Part shown: one piece after another, positions 34,797 to 46,297 of the stretch | How the letters are laid out: each line of letters opens with the position of its first letter | How positions within the stretch are numbered: position 1 is the stretch's first letter | DNA from: Corbicula japonica | Lineage: Eukaryota > Mollusca > Bivalvia > Venerida > Cyrenidae | DNA: 64,000 bases | Assembly: GCA_038501625.1 (NCBI GenBank) | Contig: JAZAYU010000015.1 | Span: 5,292,991 to 5,356,990 of the forward strand | Direction of reading: 5' to 3' | Made by a program: the position numbers and the translations under genes | The notes under the pieces: generated by a model | Database searches by the model: none | Seen by the model: the letters and a program-made list of their open reading frames with translations, nothing else | What the model was told of the DNA's origin: nothing

Positions 34797-35343
34797 AAGT
34801 GTGGCCTTAACTTGCCAGTTTGTGTACATACACTGTATACATCTAAGGCTCTCTTAAATTTAGTCTTAACATTTTGAGAATGTGCTACAAATTTGTTGTT
34901 GTTGTACTTCTTGTTGTTTTACTTACAAACAGTGAATAACATATTCAGAAAAGCCTGATTTTCAAAGTGCTATAAAGTAAGAAAGTTTACTTGTCACTAA
35001 CCATAAAATGACAAAATTTACCCTATAAAATCTTCCAGAGCAAAGTTCTTAATTTGCATTACACAGATCTAAGCAGCAAAGTTCATCAGGTCATTGTCCA
35101 GCAACTGTTCCAATAAACTGGTAAACATCATACCTAAATATAGCTGAAGACAGGTAGAAATATTGGATTTTGACACTTGAAATTTTCACCCTGCTACTAA
35201 AATTTTTGTTTCAAATTTTTTCACTGAACAACCAGTGAATGAATTGTTCAGGAAAGATTGAATTTTAAGATGGTATAAAGGTTGTGTCAAAATCTGGTTG
35301 ATAACTGTAGAAAATCAAAAGTATAAAACAGAATTAAAAAAAA
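34797..35343 (+). repeat. S block, uninterrupted copy
   Basis: A non-tandem block beginning TTAACTTGCCAGTTTGTGTA and including GAATGTGCTACAAATTTG, (TTG)n, ATATTCAGAAAAGCCTG, AATCTTCCAGAGCAAAGTTC and CAACCAGTGAATGAATTG. Other copies are 48959-49087 plus 52208-52333 (split by HP-D), 59385-59531 (partial, followed by HP-D) and 63888-64000 (cut by the window edge). Confidence 0.85.
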
Positions 35344-35834
35344 AATAAAATCCCCAGGGCAGGTCCCCTGGTCAATTTAACATGATTTTAATAATTTGTG
35401 TAGAAATCATCAATATCAATATTCATACCAAATTTCATGACAATCGGACAAAAAATGTAACCTTTATTGCGCTAACAAAATTTACCTTAGGGTTAGGGTT
35501 TAGGGTTAGGGTTAGGTAAAAAGGCCCATAACTCCGCCAAATATAATCCGATCAGAAAACCCTTAGGATATGCACAACTAGGCTTGGTGACAAACACTCC
35601 TGTGAAGTTTCAATGAAATCCCTCAAGCGGATTTAGAGAAGAAGCGAGGACAAGATTTTGCTAAAAAGGGCCATAACTCAGCCAAAAATAATCCGAGCAG
35701 AAATTCCTGACGATATGCACAACTAGGCTTGGTGACAAACACTCCTGTGAAGTTTCAAAGAAATCCCTCAAGCGGTTTTGAAGAAGAAGCGAGGACAAGA
35801 TTATTTCGGACGGACGGACAGTGCGATTACTATA
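35344..35834 (+). repeat. HP-C 3' block with interstitial telomere repeats
   Basis: CCCCAGGGCAGGTCCCCTGG is followed by GACAATCGGACAAAAAATG, a telomere-like tract at 35487-35516 (five TTAGGG-type units, one with an extra T) and two units of about 140 bp: AACTCCGCCAAATATAATCC, ATATGCACAACTAGGCTTGG and CCTCAAGCGG. It is nearly the same as 62815-63298, which has only three telomere units. Confidence 0.85.
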
Positions 35835-36894
35835 TCGTCGGGTTACAGCAAAAACGCAGTATATACATATTTTTGGTAAAATCACTTTTTTACATTAAGA
35901 CATGCAGTTTTGTCATTTGCACATTGTCAAAAAATTCCAGGACCGTAGGTAATGTCGTTTAGAAGATACTGATTTGTGACCAAATCAAGTATTGATTTGC
36001 CTGTGTTTGCATTAACAATTGTGCTATATATATATAACTTATTTGCAAGAGCAAAAACCTCAGTTTTAGAAATACGATGTTTTTGCACAAATTAAAATGG
36101 TAAACATTGTCAGTGTTGTTTGAGCAAAATCAAAGCATGAGAAGATGCAAGGCTACAAGTCACTGAGATTTTAAAAAGCGGTTGGTGCAGAGACCAAGTA
36201 TTTAAAACTGATATGTTTTAGTACTGAAAGAATGCTAAATTAATTGTTTAAAGCTCTGCCCAATCCATGTATAAACAAAAACAATAGTTTTGCTGGAAAC
36301 ATTTATCTTTTTAACAGCTATTTGGGTGATAAAAACAAGTATATTTGACTTCAATTTATAGCGTTTAGACAGAAAATAAGTACAATTAAGCAGAAACACT
36401 CTTTGAGAAAACAAGGAATAACAGTCAGAAGAAGTGCTTGTCCAATATAGTAACAATAATTAAAATTTTACGCAAGTCATTGATATCAGTATGGTTCAAC
36501 TGTGAAAATTGACTAAGAAATGATCACAATACAACCTTCACTAAGAACTGTGTAGTTCTCGCATGGATGAAATATGTCTTGCCTACATATCGGTATTCAG
36601 TTTTATTGAACATCATTATGTTTGTGAAACATTAGAAAAGGTTGCCTGATCATTGGAAAATAACCATATGGATTGCTTGGATGTGCCAATTCTGCCAAAC
36701 CCTCTAGACATAGCATTAATAGCAACATCAGCGTAACCAGTAGCAACATGCTCTACACACCAAATCATGGATGCTCCAAGGAAGGGACCCAAGATTTTAC
36801 ACCAGTCAAGCAAGAACTATCTTGATAATGCAAAGCCAGCCTTGAAAACTGGAAACAAAACTACGTAAAAGACTGTAGTGAGTGGAAATGACTA

Positions 36895-37071
36895 CATTAA
36901 AACACCTCATTAAGACCGCCGCGAAATTAAGACAACCAGCTATTAAGACCATTATTTCAAAGCTCTTTGAACAATTTTTGCACTATTTTCCAACCCTATA
37001 TTAAGACCACCTCTCTATAAAGACGACTTAAGTCCAGTCTCAGGGGTGGTCTTAATAGCAAGGTTTCATGG
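36895..37071. mobile_element. Short MITE, TA target
   Basis: The left end CATTAAAACACCTCATTAAG and the right end, read in reverse, CCATGAAACCTTGCTATTAA are similar inverted ends sharing ATTAAGACC. TA flanks both (36893-94 and 37072-73). Probably mariner/pogo-derived. Confidence 0.65.
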
Positions 37072-37765
37072 TATATATCTGCAACTGGTTAACAGGTGGC
37101 CAATAAAACAATGACGGAATGTGAGTGTTCACATTGTAGGTAGAAAGTGCAGCAAAGGACAGAAAAAAATTAAAGAATAATTGTTGATGACAGTGGATCA
37201 AAATGTTTCCAAAAAGAAACAAGTAACACGAATATCCACATTATTAATATTTAAGTATGCAAAACGCTTTGTTTTCTTAAAATGTTAGATATCAGCGAGC
37301 CCAACATGCGTAGGGCATGCATCAGCCAATAAACAAGCTGATAATTTATAGGAAAAAAACGATGGAAAATGCCCCTTATTTGTATGGCAACATAATTATT
37401 GGATCCTTCTCTAATGCAGCCTCATATTAAATTAGAAAAACAATTAAGGGGGTGGGGGCAGTTAAGCATAAGTGTTAAGTCAGTGTGATGTATTATATGA
37501 GAAAATTGTTGCTTTAATCTGCGCATTTACAAAACGGCGACGGTTCGAGATAAGTATGGTCAGAGATGAATGGAAAGAGAAGATTTTGTGAGATTTCAAT
37601 GAGAATATAAATTTACATGTATCTGCATTCTCTAGGTCAATTAGTTGAACATTTAGTTTTGTATTCAGATGCATGTACAGGATGAAACAGAAATAAAATA
37701 ATGGCATCAAATCTCCTGTATGCAGTGAAAAGTAATCATTATTATTAAACAAATAGAAAACAAAT

Positions 37766-38215
37766 TCCTTGAATCAGGCCAAGCACACATGGCATGTGAC
37801 AGCATGCATGCTCTGATTGAGTTTGCTGAGATGAATGCTAGTCAGTGAATCCAAGCCATCACCAATGGCCATGGCCAGCCTTGTCAATCCATACACTATT
37901 GTTCCCATAAAATACTAAGACTTTCTTGATTTCAAGCTTCATTAATCAGAGAACAACATGCACTGATTATGATAGTTGAGTGAAAATAAACTGGACACAA
38001 ATGAAGTGGATGCCGTTTACTGAAAGAGATCCATAGCCGTGTTACTTTGCAATATACTTTGACTGATAAAGATTTCGAGAAGATACAACTCACAAAAGAA
38101 ACTCTACAATCAGCCAAAGACCCACTTCTAAGGCTGTATAAAAGCAAATTATTAATATCAATGGCTAAAAAGACCTCACAGCCCTTTGCGAGTTTCAGGA
38201 TCTTAAAGGTCTCTC
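37766..38215 (+). pseudogene. Decayed coding remnant, possible transposase catalytic region
   Basis: The plus strand at 37766-37843 reads KFLESGQAHMACDSMHALIE followed by FAEMNAS. About 230 bp later another piece reads DFEKIQLTKETLQSAKDPLL and RLYKSKLL. The G-H/Q-x-H-M-x-x-D-S-x-H-x-x-I-E pattern reminds me of a motif in uncharacterised transposon proteins of invertebrates. I cannot name the family. Stops and frame changes are frequent. If right, this is the dead transposase of the surrounding 4.4-kb element. Confidence 0.35.
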
Positions 38216-38262
38216 ACAACTGACCAGTAAGCAATAGAAATGCTTGCAGATCTAGATATTAA

Positions 38263-38505
38263 CCCGTTACTCCATAAAATAATAAAATACACCTTTTTAC
38301 GCATGTGTGATCAGTGTAGATCCAGATCAGCCGGCACATCCGTGCCGTTTTATCAGGATTTGAATTGGTTGCATTTTGGACAGAAATAACATAACAAATC
38401 ACAAAGGGAACAGTTTACATCCTGAACAGACAGCATGGAAGTGTCTGCTGATCTGGATCTAAACTGTTCGCCCTAGCAGTTAAGCTGTATCTATGGAGGA
38501 AATGG
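38263..38505. mobile_element. TTAA-flanked MITE, copy 1
   Basis: TTAA at 38259-62 and 38506-09. The left end is CCCGTTACTCCATA; the right end in reverse is CCATTTCCTCCATA. Internal inverted words GATCCAGATCAGCCGGCAC and TGCTGATCTGGATC are present. A related copy is at 53974-54209. Confidence 0.65.
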
Positions 38506-38914
38506 TTAAACAAAGAGAGTAGACACTGATGCAGAGTAAAAAGTGTAAAATTTGAAAAAGGATATGGGATAATGACTGATTTAGTTGTCATTTTGGACGT
38601 CAGGACTGAAAATTTTAATTTATACTTTAAAACTCATATAACATTTACTTTATGCATGCATACTTATTATTTATGTGATTCAGATACGAGCATTTTGCTT
38701 CATTTGACACTATAAAATGTAAAAGAGTACCAGCAAAAAGCCTGTAAATACAACTGCGTTATTTTTGCATGGTACATTTCTTTAGATTTCGAGTATGTGT
38801 TCCAGCAAAACCATCGTTTCTCAACATACTGCGTTATTGCACAAGCAATTTCTTTAAAATTATTACAAACCGTAAGAGCAAAAACAATTTTTACTTATAT
38901 CTTTAAAAATACTA

Positions 38915-40090
38915 CACTGCAGACTCTTTATAACGCGGTATATCGGGTCCATCATCCCGACCGCGTTAATAAGTGAATCCGCATTATGTTTTCCTGCGCA
39001 AAATACATGTCCCGATTTTCCCGCGAAAAATACATGACCCGATTTACCGCGCATATATACTACCTAATACACAACTAACGAGATTATGCATAATTCTACG
39101 TAACGTCATGATTCCCCACACTGTACTCGACAAATAATATTTCTTACAAGACATACAATTACCAAATTTCAAATAAAAAAAGCAAAACGGCAAGAGACTG
39201 ACTAATAACACCAAGATCAAAATCGTATAGGCCTTAAATTATTGTAATAGAATTAAAGACCGTATATCTAGTTTGTTTAGATGCTTGCAGAAATTTTAAT
39301 TATTTTATGACACAAACTCTGACATTTACGAACGTAAATGTAAAATAAATATTAAAACACTAACCATCGTGAACATATTCCATAATTTATAAATTACATC
39401 CTAATTTTGTCTCCAGTGTAATATTTCAGTATAGTTGCATCATCAACCAACTTAAACCAGCTAAAAAAATGACAAATGTCACGTACACACTTCTTGTAGA
39501 TCAAATGATTTCATAGCATAGCCGACAAAACATCACAGTCGCTATACGAGCCGACATTTTTGTTTGAAGTCGCATTTCACTGACAGATATTATCGTTGTT
39601 TACCTCCATAGTCAAAAAGTGCAACCTCCATGAAATTAACAGGAAGGCGGATCAAAGCAAAATGTACATCAATGAACTACCGACAGGTTTTAAAACATGA
39701 CTGGGAATAATTTTTTGTTTCTTTCTGAATTGTGCGGATTATGTGATAATTATGGAGACAATCGAATTTAGTAATGGATCAAAGATAAAATTTAAACAGT
39801 AAGTATGCATTCACAAGTTTGCCCCGGGCTGTTATCTGTCACTGGGAAAGGTGTTAAAACACGGTTGTTTTAGGGAAAAATGTGTGCGTGATTTGTGTAC
39901 ATGTTACAATTGTGACTTCCAGTTTCGATTTATTTGCCGTTTTGCGATGAAAAATGACTTCCGGTTTCAATTTTTCGCCGTTTCATGGTAAAAAAAATGG
40001 ACTCAGAAGAAAAAATAGGGGATCCACGGTACGACCGCGTTATAATGGAGCGCGGAATTAAACGAAGCGCGTTATATAGAGTCCGCAGTG
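38915..40090. mobile_element. 1.2-kb TIR element, TA target
   Basis: Left end CACTGCAGACTCTTTATAAC and right end, in reverse, CACTGCGGACTCTATATAAC form about 23-bp inverted repeats ending in GCG. TA is at 38913-14 and 40091-92. Ends of this type occur in Tigger/pogo relatives. No transposase was recognised inside. Confidence 0.82.
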
Positions 40091-40815
40091 TACATGTATT
40101 GACAAATCGCTTATAGTGAGCACAGAACATGTCATTTCTAATGTATATGTGAAGGAATGTATCAAAAGGATACTATTTATAGAAAATACAATGTTTTTGT
40201 TTCCCCTGAAAAATTTTAGAAAATGGCGATACTGCGTTTTTGCTCTAACCCGACGATATGCCTCCCTTCGGGGGCATAAAAAGTTATAACCTAAACAAGA
40301 AAATTCTATTATAAGTAACAGTGACCTTGACCTTAGACCTACAGGCATGGGTATTGTACGCGACACACCGCCCTGTCATGGTGAACAAATATGCCAAGAT
40401 ATTTTGAAATCCCTCCATTCATAACGAAGTTACAGCCTGTACAAGAAAATTCTATTTTTATAAGTGACCTTGACCTTGGACCTACAGGCATGGGTATTGT
40501 ACAGGACAGACTGCCTTGTCATGGTGAACATTTGTGCCAAGTTATTTTGAAATACCTCCATTCATAATGAAGTTACAGCCCAGACAAGAAAACTCCCTTT
40601 TTAGTAACAGTGACCTTGATCTTGAACCTACAGGCATGGGTAATTGTACACGACACACCGTCTTGATATGTTGAACATTTATACAAAGTTATTATAAAAT
40701 CCAATAAGAAAATAACAAAGTTACAGAGCGGACACGATTTTCGAACATACACACACACTGACACACCCACAGACAGGGTGAACACTGTTTGTCCTTCCGC
40801 CATTTCATTGCGGAG

Positions 40816-41394
40816 GCATAAAAAGGGTCTACACAGAAAACCTCAGATTTAGATGGTAAAGAAGGGGGTTCTTATAAACAAGAAATTATGGTAAGAGTTA
40901 TTAGTTTACAAGAAAGGTTATAATTATAATTGTTTTGAATATATGTCGGCACAGAATTTCAGATTTTGAGCGCAATATTTTGCAGTTGTCTTGTCAGTTG
41001 TCAAAGAAGAATTATTTGTGGTACTCAGGGGCGGATCCAGAGGTCTCTTCTTCTGTGGGTGGGGGGGAGCACATTTTGTCAACCCCTTTCACAAAATGGA
41101 TGAATGGAAGAAAGGGTTAGCATTGCCGCACTTCTTTACTCAACATCACCATTTTTATCGCCGCCATGATTAATTTGACTTAAAACAGTACATTTTGAAA
41201 GACGGAATCTTTTTTAAGGGCAGAAAGTCGAGATGTTTTTTATTTATTTCTTCCTCAGACAACTGCGACCGCCCGCTCCGAGCTCTAAGTTTTTCATTGT
41301 AAAAGCTGAAAGCCGGATTTGTGTATTTAATTAAATAATGCATTGACTTTGACTATTAAAATAGACCAGATAAACATCTATATGCTTGTCATTA
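40816..41394. other. Mostly unassigned; one hAT-like end at 41029
   Basis: CAGGGGCGGATCCAGAGG at 41029-41046 matches the common CAGGGGCGGATCC terminus of hAT elements, but no partner end was seen. The remainder has no recognised repeat or coding sequence. Confidence 0.4.
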
Positions 41395-41717
41395 TAAGCG
41401 TTTTGTCACAAGCAATACATTTTGAAAGTTTCGTGAAGAAATATTGAGAAATGGCAAAGTTATAGCCAAGTTTTTGTGTAGAAATCCAAGTACAAAAGGG
41501 GGCATAACTCCATCAAATGTCATCTTGACCTAAAGAATTTGGCATCATCATGAGCGTGTTGTCATAAGCAATATAATTTGAAAGTTTCATGAAGAAATAT
41601 TAAGAAATGGCAAAGTTATAGCTAACAATAAGTTTTTGTGACGGACGGACAGACCGCTGGACGGACAGACAGATAAAGCCATCCCTATGTATCGCCATTT
41701 CTTCGAAAAGGCGACAC
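41395..41717 (+). mobile_element. HP-I 3' fragment
   Basis: Two units of the HP-I array (GAAATATTGAGAAATGGC, TTTGGCATCATCATGAGCG) are followed by a GGACGGACAGACAGAT-type tract and the 3' hairpin CGCCATTTC-TTC-GAAAAGGCG, then ACACAAAA. The 5' end is absent. Confidence 0.75.
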
Positions 41718-41787
41718 AAAAACTGATGAGGAAATGTTAACAACTGAATGTTATACACAACATTGTGTTCATGGCAAAATCTAAGTA

Positions 41788-42982
41788 CGAGGGTTGATCA
41801 GAAGGTTCGTAAAATGGTGCTATAACTTGACAACTAACACGCGCAGACATTTAAAATTTTAATATGATATAGCCCGATATCTCATGAACAAAATCTGAAA
41901 AAATCATAACAATATCATAACAAATATTAAATCTATATAAGAAATAGCAAATACAATAAACTCGACCCTGAGCATTCCGGGGTTACATAAACGACGTCGA
42001 AATCGATGTCGCGTCGACGTCTCACAACCGCAACAAGCGCAAATGTCATAGGATTTACTACAACTTTTCAATAAAGTCACCCTGAAACTGTATACATCTC
42101 TGATGTCTGTGAATCCACGCAGAGAACACGTTCCTGTACCAAGTCTCGTTGAAGTCGGCGATAATCTCGTGCAACGCCTGTCGCAGTTCCGGTAGGCCGC
42201 TGTAACGGTTACCTCGCAATCTGGACCACCTGCAGAGACAATTGCATAACAGTCATTTTACCACGTACCTGAGATATCAATAGTTTATATTGACGATTGG
42301 CTTGAAAAGTTTAAATACATAATCTCTAATAGTGCGCCGACGGTCTTCTTCAATGAACGTCTTCACTGACGCCACTAACGTCGGCGTAATAACAGATGGT
42401 CTCCCTGAGCGTGCATCATAACTTATGTTTGATCTGCCATCCTTGAAGCGTTCAAACCACTTGAAAACAGTAGCTTTCTTCATATCTTTGGTGTGTTGAG
42501 CCCTCTGCATAGTATTATACGTTTCTGTGGCTGAATATCCTAAATTGAAGCATAATTTTACTGCCGCTCGCGATTCTTCATTTTCTGGAAGAACCATAAT
42601 ACACGTTGTGTGTGAACGATGCGCGTCACTCAAATGTACATTGAATGCGTTGTATACATCGCATGACGTCAGAATCAATGTGAAAAAATTTAGTTGACGT
42701 CACGTCAATAGCAAAAAAATTTTCGCGGAATTTCGCAAAAAAAACAAGGGTCAAAGTCGTGCCAGGTGATACTTACATTGCTTTAAAATTTGGCGTGCTC
42801 CGGGGTAACGTTGGGTGGTGATTATAAATATTCATAAAAATGAAACTAACTGTTCGATTTTAAACATTTCTGGTTAAAATATTTAAAATAAATGGAAAAA
42901 TATTTGTTTAAAATTTAAAGCGCATAGAACGTCATATATAGAAGTTATAGCACCATTCTACGAATTTTCTTATCAACCCTCG
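41788..42982 (-). mobile_element. mariner element with an internal deletion
   Basis: The left end CGAGGGTTGATCAGAAGGTT and the right end in reverse CGAGGGTTGATAAGAAAATT continue matching to ATGGTGCTATAACTT, about 43 bp. TA is at 41786-87 and 42983-84. The 1,195-bp element holds the two ends of a mariner transposase gene on the minus strand. Confidence 0.92.
42058..42678 (-). pseudogene. mariner transposase, catalytic core missing
   Basis: The N-terminal frame (42678-42277) has the mariner helix-turn-helix: AVKLCFNLGYSATETYN, ATVFKWFERFKDGRSNI, DARSGRPSVITPTLVASVK and FIEEDRRRTIRD. The likely start is MVLPENEE at about 42597. After a stop near 42277 a second frame (about 42235-42058) gives RGNRYSGLPELRQALHE, FNETWYRNVFSAWIHRHQRC and GDFIEKL with a TAG stop, the usual mariner C-terminus. 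The middle, which should hold the DD34D catalytic residues, is absent, so the copy cannot transpose itself. Confidence 0.88.
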
Positions 42983-43489
42983 TATACCCAAAATCTCGCA
43001 ACAAAAGAGTGCCAGTGTTCGTATTTAATGGCTTTCTTTGAATATTCGCTCATTCTAATCATTCTAAACGTTTTTGTGAAACAACTTTCAGTTTCAGGAG
43101 ACTGGTCTTTGCACTTCAATTTTATCCGTAAGCAAATCAGTCAACTTGCAATTATTGACCGTAAACCAGTCTGAAAAAAAGGACGTGTATAAAAGGCGGA
43201 CCGGATCAAAGATTGTTTCACTGCACATGTCCGTACTTTATTTAATAATTACGAATTAGTAAGAGTCTAACCGGATCGTTATTAAGAGTAACTCCCCTAG
43301 GCACGGTACGGTTTGTTTACGATGAACGACTTTTCTTGCAAAAAACTCTCTTGTCAATTGGGAAACAGCACTGTTTGTTGTTGGAAACATTAACTTTGGG
43401 GATTGGGAAAGGTCCGTTACTTCGAATTGGGAAGACTCCCGTCAGCTTTGGGAATGGTACAGTTTTCTGGAGGTAGTTAAAGAAGGAAA
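42983..43489. other. Nothing recognised
   Basis: Between mariner and HP-C. GGGAAA- and TTGGGAA-rich words near 43355-43455 recur loosely. The 99-codon minus frame (43317-43616) crosses into HP-C and has no resemblance I know. Confidence 0.45.
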
Positions 43490-43689
43490 CAAGAGCTGTC
43501 ACTTGAAATTGACATATGCCCCCGAAAAGCAGCTTTGAAATCGAATGGGTATACATATGTAATAAATAAACATCTGTTATGAAAAATATGCTTGTGGAAG
43601 ACAAAGCATACTGCATGCATATAATGTGAAAGATGAAAGGATCATATGTTTTAAGGTAAGACCTGTGTAATGAATACCTATATCCAGAA

Positions 43690-43785
43690 GAGTATCCAAG
43701 GGAGGTAACTATAGTAGTAAATTAGGGTAGATTTCTGTCATGCAAGAGGACCAGGGTTCAAATCCCACTGGAAGCTATTTTTTTG
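43690..43785 (+). tRNA. tRNA-Asp-like segment in element E, copy 1
   Basis: TAGTAGTAAATTAGGGTAGA, TTCTGTCATGCAAGAGGACC and AGGGTTCAAATCCC resemble the D arm, the anticodon region (GTC) and the T arm of an Asp tRNA. Acceptor pairing is not evident. The same segment is in copy 2 at 49718-49806. Confidence 0.4.
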
Positions 43786-44013
43786 TAAGCCTAGATCTTA
43801 AATAATTGGCATATTTCTTTTTTTCCTGTGTAATTCTGTCATTGAATATAAAATTCTCATGATTTAAACTAAAATAAGCAAAATAATCAAGATTAAAGGG
43901 GTTTTCGCTATCAGAATAGTGTTAATTCAAGTAATCAATTTGAAAATTTCTAAAACTGGACGGTAAACTTCTCTGAAATTTTGTTTAAATTTTGTTTAAG
44001 GTATATAGTTAAA

Positions 44014-45895
44014 CAAGAGCTGTCAGAGGAGACAGCATGCTCGACTATTCGAATCATTTGAAACAAATGCAATTTGAAGATTAAAACAATAACAACTATG
44101 GCCATACATTCATGTGCAATCAGGAAAAATATTTACAAGTGAATGGTACGGGAGAAATTCTTTTCAAATAACAGAAATAATTCCTAAATGTACCATAAAT
44201 ATTAAACTGAATAGGGGAATAACTATGAAATATTTCTGAATTTGTTAGAAAACTTGTTAGTAATTTTTTATTAGAGACATTTACTTTTAGTCAAATATCA
44301 ATCACTTCAGTAATGTTACAGAAAAAGAACTGAAATGAAAATATAATGGTAGTTTGAAGTTGATACCTTAAGTATTTGCAAAGTTATCGATGAAGTGCAC
44401 TTAAGTGAAAATATAAGTGAAACTAGAAATGTGTCCATAGGACACGGATGCCCCGCTATGCATCATTTTCAGACACTCAAGTGCAATGATGGGAAATATA
44501 CGCGATACACTGCCCTTTCATGGTGAACATTTGTGTCAAGTTTTTTTGAAATCCCTCCATTTATAATGAAGTTACAGCCTGGACAAGAAAATTCTATTTT
44601 TGGTAACAGTGACCTTGACCTTGGACCTTCAGGCTTGGGTATTGTGCGGACACACTGCCTTTTCATAAACATTTGTGCAAAGTTATTTTAAAATCCCTCC
44701 ATTTATAACAAAGTAACAGCCAGGACAAGATAATTCTATTTTTAGTAACAGTGACCTTGACCTTTGACCTACAGGCATGGGCATGGTACGTGACACACTG
44801 CCCTGTCATGGTGAACATTTGTGTCAAATTATTTTGAAATCCTTCCATTCATAACAAAGTTACAGCCTGGACAAGAAAATTCTATTTTTAGTAACAGTGA
44901 CCTTGACCTTGGATCTACAGGCATGGGTATTGTGCGGACACACCGCCTTGTCATGGTGAACATTTGTGCCAAGATATTTTGAAATCCCTCCATTTATAAC
45001 AAAGTAACAGCCTAGACAAGAAAATTCTATTTTTAGCAACAGTGACCTTGACCATTGACATACAGGCTTGGGCATGTACGTGACACACCGTCTTGATATG
45101 GTGAACAATTATACCAAGTTATTTAAAAACCCAATAAGAAATAACAAAGTTACAGAGCGGACACGATTTTGCAAGAAAATTCTATTTTTACTAACAGTGA
45201 CCTTGACTTTGGACCTACAGGCATGGGTATTGTACGCGACACACCGCCTTGTCATGGTGAACATTTGTGCCAAGTTATTTTGAAATCCCTCCATTCATAA
45301 CGAAGTTAAGGGCCGACTGTATATTTTGCTTAACACAAAATGTAAGCGAAAAAGGGGCATAATTTGAAAAATATTGGAAGAAGGGTTATGGGTCTTGTTG
45401 GTTATGATGTAGATTTTGATGGTGAAAATATATTTCAAGTTTCAAGGCAATATCTCAAGTAGTTTTAAAGTTAGAGGCAAAATGCATATTTTGCTTGACA
45501 CAAAATATAAGAAAAAAGGGGCATAACTTGAAATATATTGACAGCAGAGTTATGGGTCTTGTTGGTAATGATGTAGAATTTGATGGTGAATATATATTCC
45601 AAGTTTCAAGTTGATATCTCAAGTAGTTTATAAGTTATGGACCAAAGTGCATATTTTCCTTAACGCAAAATTTAAGTGAAAAAGGGGCATAACTTGAAAA
45701 ATATTGGAAGCAGAGTTATGGGTCTTGTTGGTAATGATGTAGAATTTGATGGTGAATATATATTCCAAGTTTCGAGTTGATATCATAAGTAGTTTTCAAG
45801 TAATGGACCAAACTGTATTTTTTGTTTAACGGACGCCGACGCCGACACCGGGGCGAGTAGGATAGCTCCCCTATTCTTCGAATAGTCGAGCTAAA
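44014..45895 (+). mobile_element. HP-A element, copy 2
   Basis: The start CAAGAGC, hairpin GCTGTC-AGAGGA-GACAGC, inverted word CTCGACTATTCGAA and 3' CTATTC-TTC-GAATAG with GTCGAGCTAAAAA match copy 1 (9047-10928). Differences are scattered single bases. The M array and HP-D start (44423) are inside. Element E at 50025-50055 shows the site without the insertion. Confidence 0.92.
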
Positions 45896-46297
45896 AATGG
45901 TAAAGTTTGGTATATTGCACCAATCAGGATTTTGCACAATTTTCATTAATTTAGTCTCGTGAAATATTAAAAATGCATTTTTTTTAAATTTATTTGGTCA
46001 AAAAATGTCATGTTAAGATAAAATCTGTATTTATATATAATATCTTAAATTGGTTTAGTAAAATATAACATATTTTGGATAAACTGTAAAAAAATTAAGG
46101 TTGAATTTATTAATAACAAAAAATTTTGTCACCGATTAAAGAATTTGGATACTTTCACGTTTTTTCTCACTTTTTTAAATAAAAAAAGCTAAAAATCTCA
46201 AAAACTACACGGTGAAAATCATTAAAATTTTGCATACAAGTCAGTGTTATGAAGCAGTTGATGAAAATATAATCAGATGTTGGATTCTTAATAGTGC

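Larger units (their letters stand above)
35835..40256. mobile_element. 4.4-kb TIR DNA transposon, TA target
   Basis: Left end TCGTCGGGTTACAGCAAAAA continues CGCAGTAT; the right end is its reverse complement with one mismatch (TTAGAG for TTACAG). TA flanks both ends (35833-34, 40257-58). The undisturbed host reads GATTACTATATGCCTCCC at 63290. Three MITEs are inside. Remnants of coding sequence on the plus strand are described at 37766-38215. The 65-codon minus frame at 36616-36813 is unrecognised. The rest shows nothing I can name. Confidence 0.88.
33966..40279 (+). mobile_element. HP-C element, copy 1, nested in HP-D
   Basis: It starts CAAGAGC. The 5' hairpin is TGTCA-CTTGAAAT-TGACA, then TATGCCTCCGAA. 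At the 3' end TATGCCTCCC-TTC-GGGGGCATA is a hairpin, then AAAA. Order inside: a 160-bp leader, about four L units (34140-34740), an internal hairpin CTGAGCC-TAC-GGCTCAG (34772-34788), the S block, and the telomere-containing block. A 4.4-kb transposon sits in the last block. Both junctions with the HP-D host array are visible. Confidence 0.82.
33593..40815 (+). mobile_element. HP-D element, copy 1, opened by an HP-C insertion
   Basis: It starts CTAGAAA. The 5' hairpin GTGTCC-ATA-GGACA has one unpaired base; GGATGCCCCCGCT follows. One M unit ends at 33965 (ATCCTTTCATTTATAAA). HP-C follows and the M array resumes at 40280 (AAGTTATAACCTAAACAAG) with three units. At the 3' end (CA)n-rich DNA precedes CCGCCAT-TTC-ATTGCGG and AGGCATAAAAA (to about 40821). 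Confidence 0.82.
43655..46297 (+). mobile_element. TTAA element E, copy 1, split by HP-A
   Basis: It starts after TTAA (43651-54) with GGTAAGACCTGTGTAATG, a match to the complete copy at 49689-50467 along its length. HP-A copy 2 sits at 44014-45895 after GTATATAGTTAAA; element E resumes at TGGTAAAGTTTGG and runs to ATAGTGCC at 46297. The last 20 or so bases, including the right TIR, are missing. Confidence 0.85.

Noticed and set aside
36616..36813. 65-codon minus frame with balanced composition (MLDWCKILGPFLGASM)
   Set aside because: Looks protein-like but matches nothing I know and lies inside the 4.4-kb transposon; not enough to call a gene.
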